Origin: Micavibrio_A sp964423095
Lineage (GTDB): Bacteria; Pseudomonadota; Alphaproteobacteria; Micavibrionales; Micavibrionaceae
Direction: 5' to 3'
DNA length: 64,000 nt
Assembly (NCBI GenBank): GCA_964423095.1
Contig: CAYRDI010000003.1
Coordinates: 1 to 64,000 of the forward strand
The notes below the pieces were generated by a model that had not been told where the DNA came from, did not search any database, and saw only the letters and a program-made list of their open reading frames with translations. Of this stretch, positions 8,943 through 17,456 are shown piece by piece (positions within the stretch are counted from its first letter, which is position 1; the number at the start of each line of letters is the position of its first letter). The translations under genes and the position numbers were made by a program.

Positions 8943-9677
8943 TTAGGCCGCCTGCCGCGATCCGGCACCAATCAGGGCCAAAAAGGCACGCTCCAGCTGC
9001 GCCTGCCCCGTTTGGGCCAGAAGATCGGCAGGTTTTCCGGTGAATACGATTTTGCCGCCGTGAAGAATGGCGATCCGGTCACATAACTCCTCCATATCCG
9101 AAAGAATATGGGAACAGACAAAAGCCGCGCGCCCCTGCCCGCGCGCTTCCAGCAGCAGATCCTTCACCAAGGCCCGTGCGAGCGGATCAAGCCCGCTCAT
9201 CGGCTCATCCAGAATCAAGAGCGGGCAGCCGGTTAAAAACGTGCTCATCAATCCGAGCTTTTGCCGCATACCCTTTGAATAGGTTTGCGCGCGCTTGGGC
9301 AAGAACGCCTTGTTCAAACCCAGCTTTTCCGCCAAAACGTCCACATCGGCCCGCGAAACCTTCCGCCCGTAAAGCGAAAGCGTAAAATCGATAAATTCAT
9401 AGGCATTCAAAAACCATGCAGGATCAAACCGTTCCGGCAAAAAGGCCAGCTGTTTCTGCGCCTCCGCCCCCCCGGCTTTATGCCCCATCACATGCAGAGT
9501 CCCTTTTTGCGGTTCTTTCAAACCCAGCAATGTTTTGATCAGGGTTGTTTTCCCCGCGCCGTTGAGCCCGATCAGGCCGAACGTCTCCCCCGCACGAACA
9601 TCAATGGAAATATCGGAAATAACTGACCCACGGCCATACCCCGCACAAACACCGGCAATGTCGATTGCGTTGGCCAT
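8943..9677 (-). CDS. ABC transporter ATP-binding protein (PilH-like by context)
   Basis: A 244-residue ABC ATPase with Walker A GLNGAGKTT (37-45), Q-loop LAFLPERF, signature YSKGMRQKL, Walker B LLILDEPMSGLDP and the switch His in CSHILSDM. The sequence type fits ATPases of ABC-2 exporters (CcmA-like). It sits 3 bp after the PilP-like gene, inside the pilus operon, and has no permease beside it. The likely partner is the ABC-2 permease at 1607-2368 in the same block. The same combination, PilH and PilI, is known in the Myxococcus pil locus. The substrate is unknown. Confidence 0.9.
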   Translation of the reverse strand: MANAIDIAGVCAGYGRGSVISDISIDVRAGETFGLIGLNGAGKTTLIKTLLGLKEPQKGTLHVMGHKAGGAEAQKQLAFLPERFDPAWFLNAYEFIDFTLSLYGRKVSRADVDVLAEKLGLNKAFLPKRAQTYSKGMRQKLGLMSTFLTGCPLLILDEPMSGLDPLARALVKDLLLEARGQGRAAFVCSHILSDMEELCDRIAILHGGKIVFTGKPADLLAQTGQAQLERAFLALIGAGSRQAA

Positions 9678-9680
9678 CTC

Positions 9681-10304
9681 TTAGCCCGGCAGGAACATGC
9701 GCGTGTCCAGATTGAAACGCTGGTGCGCGCGCAGGCGGATCGGGAAAACCTGATTGGTGGAATTGTCGAACCATTCCAGATCCACGTATGTTTTATAAAC
9801 CTTCAGATTCAACACCTCCGCCGGAATGGCATCGGGCTGCACGCGGATGTTGTTCAACCAGATCGTCCAGTCTTCGCCGGAATGATAAACGATCCCGCCA
9901 AGCGCGATATCCCGCGTGGCTTCGGGCGAAACACCATCATCGGCCCCCGGCGCACGCGTGGTCAGACCGCGGCGGGCATCCAGAACCAGGTCATGTTCCC
10001 AGACCGTATAAAAAAGCGATTTCATGGAATCAACATCGATGTTCGGTTGAAGATAGGCCAGTTGATCGTTGATTTCCTGTTCAATCCGCGAGACGGGCCG
10101 CGTGGCAGCCTCCGTCGCCAGTTGTTGCGCAGGTACCGACGCCATGACCGCGCCATCCGCAACAGGCGGAGGGGCTTCGGGCATGGCACTATCCGGCGTT
10201 GCCGCGGCAGGTGCCGCGTTTTCCGTTTGCGCCCGCGCGACCGGCAAGAGAACAACCGCAGACAAGGCAAGTAAGGGAAGTAAAAACAATGCTCGCTTCT
10301 TCAT
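9681..10304 (-). CDS. PilP/MshK/GspC-like periplasmic pilus alignment protein
   Basis: A 207-residue exported protein with a signal peptide (cleavage after VARA), an Ala/Pro-rich linker and a C-terminal domain starting near RDIALGGIVYHSGEDWTIW. This segment has the beta-rich, LGGI-type pattern of the HR domain in PilP, MshK and GspC. Such domains connect the inner-membrane PilN/PilO parts to the secretin. Its start overlaps the PilO-like gene by 4 bp. Assignment rests mostly on position and fold pattern, because overall identity is low. Confidence 0.65.
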   Translation of the reverse strand: MKKRALFLLPLLALSAVVLLPVARAQTENAAPAAATPDSAMPEAPPPVADGAVMASVPAQQLATEAATRPVSRIEQEINDQLAYLQPNIDVDSMKSLFYTVWEHDLVLDARRGLTTRAPGADDGVSPEATRDIALGGIVYHSGEDWTIWLNNIRVQPDAIPAEVLNLKVYKTYVDLEWFDNSTNQVFPIRLRAHQRFNLDTRMFLPG

Positions 10305-10966
10305 TGTGCGCTCCCCGGTGTGGTAGACAGAACAAGATCCGGCGCGATTTTATCTTTCGGGGCCATGGTCCGCCAGTCCAGATCCATCTTCGCCGTGATG
10401 ACCGGCGGTGGAGAGCCTGTCCCCAGTCTCTTCAGCAAATCCGGCGTTACGGGAACACTGCGGTTGATCGAAAGGCTGTTAATGGTGACATGCCCAGGAA
10501 AACCGTAATTCAGGTAATAGATAAAACGGTACACATCCAGATCATCGACCGCAGAAAGATCCAGCGAGACGGGCGATTCCATCACCACGAAGCCTGTTTT
10601 TTCCGCCGATTCATCGGTGATGATGTTGGCCGCCTTTATTTCATAGCGGGCCGTAATGATTTTCGAGAGCTTTTGCATGGTATCAAACCGCTGGCGTGCC
10701 AGAACGCGATCCTGCGTGTTAAAAAATCCCATGCGTTTGATACTATCGAAAAAGGCTTTTTGTTTTTGCGCGGTCACGTAATCCGCGCGCATCTTTTCAA
10801 TTTCATCCTTCATTGTCGCCGTTTCGGAACGAACGCCACCCAACATCATCTGGGTCTTCTGTTCCTTTGGCACAAACACGAGATAGTTTGCCCCAGCAAG
10901 AAGACCAATCAGGCCAACCAGAGACAAAATAACCATGGTGCGTTTGGGGCCGATTTTATCAATCAT
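10301..10966 (-). CDS. PilO/MshJ-like inner-membrane pilus assembly protein
   Basis: A 221-residue bitopic protein. It has a short cytoplasmic N-terminus, one membrane helix (about residues 11-30), a coiled coil (about 40-75) and a ferredoxin-like periplasmic domain, which is the typical PilO/GspM architecture. It overlaps the gene before it and the gene after it by 4 bp each. PilO pairs with PilN to form the periplasmic alignment subcomplex, and the PilN part appears to be fused to PilM in the preceding gene. Confidence 0.72.
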   Translation of the reverse strand: MIDKIGPKRTMVILSLVGLIGLLAGANYLVFVPKEQKTQMMLGGVRSETATMKDEIEKMRADYVTAQKQKAFFDSIKRMGFFNTQDRVLARQRFDTMQKLSKIITARYEIKAANIITDESAEKTGFVVMESPVSLDLSAVDDLDVYRFIYYLNYGFPGHVTINSLSINRSVPVTPDLLKRLGTGSPPPVITAKMDLDWRTMAPKDKIAPDLVLSTTPGSAQ

Positions 10967-12567
10967 ATCAATTCCCCCCGGATCATGATTTGCGCTTCAT
11001 AATCCTGTTTTTCTTTATCATCGCCCTTCTGGCTGGTCGCCTCACCAACGAAATTGCCGGTGTAGCTCAAATCAGCAACCTGTTTGATGATCGAAACCTG
11101 ATGCGTGGGCAGGTTTTGTTTCAGTCGTTGTTCCAAAGAATTCACCTCCGCCACGCCGACTTCCGGAGCCAGAGCCGCGGGAAAGACGATCCGCAGTACG
11201 ATTTCATAGCGGCGGTTGGGAGTTGGCGCGTTTGGATCAACCACAGCCCCAGGTGCGGCAGCAACCGGAGTTTCCTGCACAGGGCGAACATCAAGGGATG
11301 TGAGTCGCAGATCGGCCCCCAACGAGCGGCCGATGACATCAAAAACCCGCAAGGGTTTCATCGCATCATGTTCGAACTTGTCATACACCTTGGTTGAATT
11401 TTCGATGAGCAGAAAGTCAACGCCCATCGCCTCTTTTTTGGCGACTTCCTGCTGGTGCTCAATTTTCGTCGCCGCATTTTCCTGCTGTGCCTGATCCAGA
11501 TTTTCGTTGGCACTGACCCAACCCGACAGACCGTTGTAGGCCTGCCACGCAAAATAACCGCAGGCGAGCATCAATACGAACGATGCCGCTGCCGCCATCT
11601 TGGCGGGGCCGGAGATTGTATCAAGCTGCATCGCCTTGAGGGGCAATGCAAAAGTCGATTTCTTACCCGACCATGCAACATGCAAAGGATCCGCGTAGCG
11701 TGCTTCTTCCTGCCGTCCGATCTTCAGGCCAAGAAGATTGGCCGCCTCGACGGACGTCAGAACGCTTAAGTTACATTCAAAATCGATCTTCGAGGATACA
11801 TTGTCCGCCAAAGAATTGTTGGCGATGACAACCACATCCAGACCATCGGACGGATCGAATCCAAAACGGGACAGATAACTCATCGTCCCTTTTATTTCGC
11901 CGGCGACCTCGGAACTCCAGACCTCATGATCAATATCCGTATCGACAATCGGCGTCATACGGGTTAGGGCAAGCTCGCCGTTTTTGGTGACGATCTGGCG
12001 AAGGCCACCGCTTTGATGTTGTCCCACAAACAGCGTCCAGACAGCCTGCTTTTCACCATTGCGGACAAGTTTTTTCGAAAGCGCGTGAACCATCGCCGCA
12101 GATTCCACAGGCAACAAACAAAAGCCCGCGATGCTGGCGTAACATTTCTTGACCGCATCCAGCGTCTTGCGAATATTCTCCGAAAACGGGACGGCGGCGA
12201 AAAGGTAGATTTCCGAAGAAAGCTGGTTATCGCGCGTGGGCGCGCGCTCCTTCATTTTGATGGCCGAACGGATCGGATAAGACGGGAACGCCGCAGCGAC
12301 ACGGCGTTTTAAAACATTCGCCTTGTCAAACGGACTGACCTTCGGGATGCGTTCCTTGCGGTAGTGCTGTTCAACCATATCGTTGAGGATCAGCACCTGT
12401 TTCCCGCGACATTTCTTACGTACCGTTTCGGCAACGGCATCGGAAAAATCTTCGGTACTCCATGGAATATTTTCCAACAGGACAGAACGGGATGCGCCCA
12501 CATCATAGATATCCAGCCCCTCATCACTCAGGAGCAAAACACATCGCGATGGCGCAAAAATCGACAT
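10963..12567 (-). CDS. Fused PilM-PilN (GspL/MshI-like) pilus assembly protein
   Basis: A ~534-residue protein. The first ~325 residues form a cytoplasmic actin-like domain of PilM/GspL type, with a central LPVESAAMVHAL-like segment. A single membrane helix follows (AAAASFVLMLACGYFAW), then a coiled coil and a periplasmic ferredoxin-like domain as in PilN. Separate PilM and PilN are the usual form in type IV pili, and the fusion is like GspL of type II secretion. An ATG at 12567, 16 bp after the pilC stop, is preferred over the upstream ATG at 12633, which would overlap pilC by 50 bp. It overlaps the PilO-like gene by 4 bp. Confidence 0.78.
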   Translation of the reverse strand: MSIFAPSRCVLLLSDEGLDIYDVGASRSVLLENIPWSTEDFSDAVAETVRKKCRGKQVLILNDMVEQHYRKERIPKVSPFDKANVLKRRVAAAFPSYPIRSAIKMKERAPTRDNQLSSEIYLFAAVPFSENIRKTLDAVKKCYASIAGFCLLPVESAAMVHALSKKLVRNGEKQAVWTLFVGQHQSGGLRQIVTKNGELALTRMTPIVDTDIDHEVWSSEVAGEIKGTMSYLSRFGFDPSDGLDVVVIANNSLADNVSSKIDFECNLSVLTSVEAANLLGLKIGRQEEARYADPLHVAWSGKKSTFALPLKAMQLDTISGPAKMAAAASFVLMLACGYFAWQAYNGLSGWVSANENLDQAQQENAATKIEHQQEVAKKEAMGVDFLLIENSTKVYDKFEHDAMKPLRVFDVIGRSLGADLRLTSLDVRPVQETPVAAAPGAVVDPNAPTPNRRYEIVLRIVFPAALAPEVGVAEVNSLEQRLKQNLPTHQVSIIKQVADLSYTGNFVGEATSQKGDDKEKQDYEAQIMIRGELI

Positions 12568-12583
12568 AGAAGAAGACCTGTCG

Positions 12584-13792
12584 TTAGAATTCCATTTTTT
12601 CGAAACTGCCATAAATCGGGCCGAAAACCCCAATGGCGATCCAGAGAATCATACCACCAAGAACCACTGTAAGTGAAGGCTCTATCATTGCAATCAGTTT
12701 TTGAACCTCTTCGTCCACGTCCGAGGTATAGAAATCCGAGACCTGATCGAGGACGACGGTCAAATTACCAGAGTCTTCCCCGACTTTCAGCATCCGTATC
12801 ACCATAGAGGGGAATTCGCCACTTCCATTAAAGGCTTCAGACAAAGGGCTACCGGTCTTGATCAAGCTCTGGATGCTGTCCAGGGCTTCTTTCAGCGCAC
12901 GGTTGTTCACCGTATTGGTCGCCGCACGAATCGAATCAAGAATCGGCAGACCGGCGGCATAGAGCGCGCCGAACGTCTGACAGAACCGCGCGATGTTGAT
13001 CTTGCGGATCAATATCCCGAAAATCGGCGACTTGAGCAGCATCCGGTCGATCTGGAATGCGAGATTGTCCGACCCCTTCCGAAGGGCCATCAGGATAAAC
13101 CAAAGGGCGATCGGCGTCCCCAGAACGATATACCAGTAGGCTTGGAAGAAATCCGATGTGGCGATCAGGGCGACCGTCGCGAACGGCAAATCAAATTCCA
13201 TGTTCCGGATGAATTCGACAATCTGCGGCACGACAAAACCCATCATGACCGTAATGGCCCCCAAAACGACCACCATCAAAATCATCGGATACCGCGTGGC
13301 TTTGCGCACGCGGGACTGCATGGCATCCAACCATTTCAGGTATTTGATCAATTGCTGATAACTCAGGCTCATCCGCCCGGTTTCTTCTCCGGCGCCGACA
13401 AGAGCGACATAAAGCGGGTGAAAAATCTTGGGGTGTTTGTCCATCGCTTCGGACAGCTTGCTACCTTCGGAAACATCCCGGTAGATTTCGGACATGGCAT
13501 CGCGCAGGGCGGTGTTTTCGGTGGTATCGCGAATATCGGCCAACGCATCCAAAAGCGGTACCCCCGCCCCGTCCATCTGGTCCAAATGGATAAAGAAGGC
13601 GATGAGATCGCGGATTTTCACGCGTTTGAGAAGATGGTTTTTGCTGTTCTTTTTTGAAAGCGGCGATGCGCTGACCAATTCCAGACCCGCGGCCTGCAAC
13701 TGGTTGAACAGATCGTTTTCGTTCACAGCACCCAAGACGCCCTTGATCGGACGCCCGCGCGCATTGATCGCTCTATACTTATACTTTTCCAT
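12584..13792 (-). CDS. pilC: Inner-membrane platform protein PilC/GspF
   Basis: A 402-residue platform protein on which the assembly ATPase works. Two repeats of the GspF domain are visible: one begins with the LIAFFIHLDQMDGAGVPLLD segment, the other with IARFCQTFGALYAAGLPILD. Each is followed by a GE(E)TGRM/GEDSGNL motif and a hydrophobic hairpin. The C-terminus has the typical EPSLTVVLGGMILWIAIGVF membrane segment. It starts 11 bp after the extension ATPase gene, forming a pilB-pilC pair. Confidence 0.93.
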   Translation of the reverse strand: MEKYKYRAINARGRPIKGVLGAVNENDLFNQLQAAGLELVSASPLSKKNSKNHLLKRVKIRDLIAFFIHLDQMDGAGVPLLDALADIRDTTENTALRDAMSEIYRDVSEGSKLSEAMDKHPKIFHPLYVALVGAGEETGRMSLSYQQLIKYLKWLDAMQSRVRKATRYPMILMVVVLGAITVMMGFVVPQIVEFIRNMEFDLPFATVALIATSDFFQAYWYIVLGTPIALWFILMALRKGSDNLAFQIDRMLLKSPIFGILIRKINIARFCQTFGALYAAGLPILDSIRAATNTVNNRALKEALDSIQSLIKTGSPLSEAFNGSGEFPSMVIRMLKVGEDSGNLTVVLDQVSDFYTSDVDEEVQKLIAMIEPSLTVVLGGMILWIAIGVFGPIYGSFEKMEF

Positions 13793-13803
13793 ATTGAATT
13801 GGG

Positions 13804-15768
13804 CTATTTATGAATGTCGACGACCTTGGAAAGCGCATCGAGAGAGGTCACGCCCTCGAGCACCTTTAGAATGCCATCATCCTTCATAGACTTAAAGCCT
13901 TTTTGCACGGCGGCGTTCTTCAATTCGATTTTTGTCCCGCCGCGGGCCACAACCTCGTCCAGCTCCTCATCGAACAACAGGATTTCCGCCACGGCCACCC
14001 GTCCTTTATATCCCTGCCCGCCGCAGGCTTCGCAGCCGCCTGTCCTGGGATTACAGATTTGGGGCGGATTGGATGCATCCACCTTCAAGATGGCACATTC
14101 CGCCTCATCGGCCGTATGGGGCTGTTTGCATTGGGGGCACAGAATGCGCACCAGACGCTGGGCAAACACCGCGATAATGTTTCCGGCCACCATCCCCGGC
14201 ACCATGCCCAAATCCATCAGACGCGGCATCGCCCCGAAAGAATCGTTGGTATGAAGGGTTGTGTAAACCTGGTGCCCCGTCATGGCGGCCTGTAACGCCA
14301 TTGTGGCTGTCGTTTTATCGCGGATCTCCCCGATAAAGATTACGTCCGGGTCCTGGCGAAGCAAGGCGCGGATACCATCGGCGAATTCAAGGATGCCTTC
14401 ACGCACCGCCGTCTGGCGGATCATGGGCAGCGAATATTCGACCGGGTCTTCCAGCGTCTGGATGTTGATATCGACCGTGTTGATTTCATTCAACATGGAA
14501 TAAAGCGATGTGGTTTTCCCGGACCCCGTCGGCCCCGTCACAATAATGATGCCTTCGGGGCGATCCTGCGCCCGCTTGATCAGACCGAGATTGTGTTCGC
14601 TAAAGCCCAGCGATTTGAGCGGTTTGATCCCGGCGTTTTTGTCCAAAACCCGCATGACGATGTTTTCACCGTGAACGGTGGGCAAAGACGATACACGGAA
14701 ATCGATTTCCTTTCCGCCAACGATGACATTGATGCGCCCGTCCTGTGGTGCCAGCTTGTCGGCGATATTCAGGTTCGCCATGATTTTCAGACGCTGACTG
14801 ATCGCATTCCAGTGCTGCTTGTGCAGGATTTGCGAGGTAAACATTTCACCATCCACGCGAAGGCGAAGACGCACGAAGTTTTCTTCGGGTTCAAAGTGAA
14901 GGTCGGAGGCGTGGATTTTCACCGCTTCGGAAATCAGCGCGTTCACAAGACGGACAATCGGGTGCGTATAGGCTTCTTCTTCGGACAGGCCGGCGACTTC
15001 CAACGCCTTGCCGTCCGTGTTTTCAAGTTCTTTCAGAATGTCGTTGACCTTGCTCGCATATCCATAAGCGGCATCAATCGCTTCAGAGAGTACCGATGGC
15101 GTGGTCACCAGCGGTTTGACCGTGATCCCTTTGGGCAGATAGCGTTTGAGCGTATCCATCGCCACCACGTCGTACGGATCCGACATGGCGATGGAGGCCA
15201 CACTTCCTTCCAGCGATACGGGCAGAACCTGATATTTGACCGCTACTGCCTTTTCAATCAAGGCCAGCGCATTGCCGTCAATCACCGTGACTTTCGGGTT
15301 GAACACCTCGAAACCGGACGTTTCGGCCAGAAACGCCGATAAAACCTCGTCCGTAATAAAACCGAGATCGACCAGCACCTCGCCAAGCATTTTGCCGGAA
15401 ATCTTTTTTTCCTGAAGGGCGACATTTAATTGGTCGGTCGTGATAATGCCCATGGACACAAGACGGTCACCGATCCGCCCGCGCATGACTTCGTCGTCCC
15501 CACCGCGTCCTTTTTGCAAACCCTTGCTGCCGAGAACGGCAATATCCTTTGAATCGCTTTTGCGGGCTTCGCCGGAAAATTCGCGCTCCTCATTCCGGGA
15601 CAGCACGAAATCCGTCCCCGCCGTTTTTTCAGAAGACACCGGCGGCGTGGATGGCTTCATGTCATCGAACGTCTCATCCACGAAATGCAGACCGCTGATG
15701 TCAATATCGCCGTCCCCGCCTTCGATCACGAGACTGTCGCTCTTCTTGTCTGTTGTCTTTTTATGCAT
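13804..15768 (-). CDS. pilB: Pilus extension ATPase, PilB/MshE/GspE family
   Basis: About 654 residues. A GspE-N domain (around 95-245, IGDRLVSMGIITTDQ motif) precedes the hexameric ATPase core. The core has Walker A GPTGSGKTT (about 412-420), Asp box TLEDPVEY, Walker B RQDPDVIFIGEIRD, a His box (TTLHTNDSFGA) and a zinc-binding tetracysteine element CPQC...CEAC. It powers pilus polymerisation. The ATG at 15768 is chosen because the alternative at 15816 adds 16 residues with no family support. It is the first gene of the block, so a promoter is expected in the 15769-15976 interval. Confidence 0.93.
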   Translation of the reverse strand: MHKKTTDKKSDSLVIEGGDGDIDISGLHFVDETFDDMKPSTPPVSSEKTAGTDFVLSRNEEREFSGEARKSDSKDIAVLGSKGLQKGRGGDDEVMRGRIGDRLVSMGIITTDQLNVALQEKKISGKMLGEVLVDLGFITDEVLSAFLAETSGFEVFNPKVTVIDGNALALIEKAVAVKYQVLPVSLEGSVASIAMSDPYDVVAMDTLKRYLPKGITVKPLVTTPSVLSEAIDAAYGYASKVNDILKELENTDGKALEVAGLSEEEAYTHPIVRLVNALISEAVKIHASDLHFEPEENFVRLRLRVDGEMFTSQILHKQHWNAISQRLKIMANLNIADKLAPQDGRINVIVGGKEIDFRVSSLPTVHGENIVMRVLDKNAGIKPLKSLGFSEHNLGLIKRAQDRPEGIIIVTGPTGSGKTTSLYSMLNEINTVDINIQTLEDPVEYSLPMIRQTAVREGILEFADGIRALLRQDPDVIFIGEIRDKTTATMALQAAMTGHQVYTTLHTNDSFGAMPRLMDLGMVPGMVAGNIIAVFAQRLVRILCPQCKQPHTADEAECAILKVDASNPPQICNPRTGGCEACGGQGYKGRVAVAEILLFDEELDEVVARGGTKIELKNAAVQKGFKSMKDDGILKVLEGVTSLDALSKVVDIHK

Positions 15769-15976
15769 GTTAACGATGGAACCCGATCTGAAACAAAAAA
15801 CCAAAGCGCGCGGCACAAATGGATTAGCCGCTTCTAAACTTATACCCTGAATTGGTTAACAAATGAAAAAGGGGAATGATTACCCACACGCAAGATAACA
15901 TAATATCATGCAGATTCAAACTCTTGCCGTCAAAAGCTCATAAAAATAAATTTTTAGGAAATTTTGTGTCGCCGGA
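15769..15976. other. Intergenic region upstream of the pilus block
   Basis: An AT-rich interval between the first pilus gene and tRNA-Arg. It must hold the promoter of the minus-strand pilus operon, but I cannot point to a clear -35/-10 pair. The 207 bp on the other side of the tRNA (16054-16260) likewise show no gene. They lead into a ribosome-binding-like GGAAAAAGA just before the ATG at 16261. Confidence 0.4.
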
Positions 15977-16053
15977 TGGCGCGCCCGAAGAGATTCGAAC
16001 TCCTAACCTTCTGATCCGTAGTCAGATGCTCTATCCAATTGAGCTACGGGCGC
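15977..16053 (-). tRNA. tRNA-Arg (anticodon ACG)
   Basis: Read on the minus strand, the 77-nt gene folds into a full cloverleaf. The acceptor GCGCCCG pairs with CGGGCGC. The D-arm is GCTC/GAGC, and the anticodon stem TCTGA/TCAGA surrounds loop CTACGGA with ACG at positions 34-36. The T-loop TTCGAAT is present, and CCA is encoded at the 3' end. A34 would be edited to inosine to read CGN codons. Confidence 0.95.
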
Positions 16054-16260
16054 GTAGTGTCTTACAAGACGGGGCGGACATTACATCATGCCCCCGCGTC
16101 CGTGCAAGCCATAACTTGCCAAAAAGCGCGATCAAAGTTTTTGTGAATGTTTTAAAGGGCCTTAGGCTCTTTCGCTTGACTTGGGCCGCCAATTCGGGCG
16201 ATTTAGAGCTTCCGGAACAAGTACGATGGCCGTGCCCCGCTGGCACCACTGGAAAAAGAC

Positions 16261-17454
16261 ATGAAGATCAACACGTTCTCGCACAAAACCCGCGTCCTGA
16301 TTATCACGACGGCCGGCATGATGACCACATTGATTTTGGCAGCGCAGCCCGCTTGCGCGCAAATCGATATGAAAAAACGTCCTTCGCTGGTCATAACGAA
16401 CCAGGCGTTGCCGGGCAACCAGCCTTCACCCTCTTCTTCTATTTTGTATAACAGACCCGTCAAAACCCCCGATATTACGCCTTCGGAAATTTCCGGCTCT
16501 TCGTATTTTCAGCCGACACAGACGATCGTTTCCCAAAAAGTGGACGAATTGAAGTCCGATCTATACGGTCTGCAACAACGGGTGAACGCCCTGTCCGGCC
16601 GGCTGAACGGCCTGCAAAACCGCAGCCAGTCTTTGTCCGCGGAATACAATGCCAGCATCGCGACCATCAACACGCAGTTGCAAACGGGAACAACGCCCGG
16701 CAACCCGCGCCTTGTTGAAAAACTCGGCGTGGCGCAGGGCAACCTCGACAGGCTGTCGCAAAATGTTGCCGATTTGAACGCCATGGCGGTGGAAGCCGCC
16801 AATGCCGCATCCATGGGATCGTTCCTTCTGGAAGCCTGCCGTTCGGCGTATGGCCTGTCCGGTGCCGTTGAAGAAGACCATATCGCGCTGGAACAACTGG
16901 AAGACCAAGTTAACGGCACGATCGTGAATATCGACCGCGTGTTGAACGAGGTGAATGACGACATTTCGCGCACGGCCGCGTATTTGAGTGCCGAACGCAA
17001 CAACATCCGCACGCTCTCGCTTGCCGTCACAAACGGTGATTATTATGGTCGCAGCCTTGCGAACCGCCCTTTCTCCGGTGCCCAACCTTCCACCCTGATG
17101 CAACCTGCCAGCATGGGCGGCGGGTATATGTCTGCGCCTGCGACACCGAGCGGCCCCCGCCCGCTCGTCCGCATTAAATTCGACCAGCCCAATGTGGATT
17201 ATGAACAAGCCGTCTATATGGCCGTGAACGAAGCCATGCAGAAGTATCCTGCGTCACGTCTGGAACTTGTTGCTGTTACACCATCCGTCGGTAACGCTGC
17301 GCAAATCGCCATTGAAAGCACGCGCGCGCGCCGCAACGCCGAAACCGTTCTGCGCAGCCTTGCCCAGATGGGGATCGACATCAACAAGATCGACCTCAGC
17401 ACCCAGCAAAGTGCCGAAGCGAAAACCAACGAAGTCGTCGTTTACATTCATTAA
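16261..17454 (+). CDS. Exported coiled-coil protein with OmpA-like C-terminal domain
   Basis: A 397-residue protein with a signal peptide (cleavage after QPACA). A long heptad-rich coiled coil follows (roughly 85-160, KVDELKSDLYGLQQRVNAL region), then more helices (to ~255), a Gly/Ser/Met-rich linker, and a C-terminal ~95-residue domain (VRIKFDQPNVDYEQAV ... RRNAETVLRSLAQMGI) with the beta-alpha-beta pattern of OmpA-like peptidoglycan-binding domains. It ends 2 bp before the next gene, so the two probably form an operon for an envelope-spanning structure. The key Asp and Arg of classical OmpA domains are not clearly conserved, so peptidoglycan binding is only a possibility. Confidence 0.7.
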   Translation: MKINTFSHKTRVLIITTAGMMTTLILAAQPACAQIDMKKRPSLVITNQALPGNQPSPSSSILYNRPVKTPDITPSEISGSSYFQPTQTIVSQKVDELKSDLYGLQQRVNALSGRLNGLQNRSQSLSAEYNASIATINTQLQTGTTPGNPRLVEKLGVAQGNLDRLSQNVADLNAMAVEAANAASMGSFLLEACRSAYGLSGAVEEDHIALEQLEDQVNGTIVNIDRVLNEVNDDISRTAAYLSAERNNIRTLSLAVTNGDYYGRSLANRPFSGAQPSTLMQPASMGGGYMSAPATPSGPRPLVRIKFDQPNVDYEQAVYMAVNEAMQKYPASRLELVAVTPSVGNAAQIAIESTRARRNAETVLRSLAQMGIDINKIDLSTQQSAEAKTNEVVVYIH

Positions 17455-17456
17455 AA

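Noticed and set aside
12701..13657. A 318-codon plus-strand frame over pilC
   Set aside because: Antisense to pilC, which has both GspF repeats; the alternative shows no protein family pattern.
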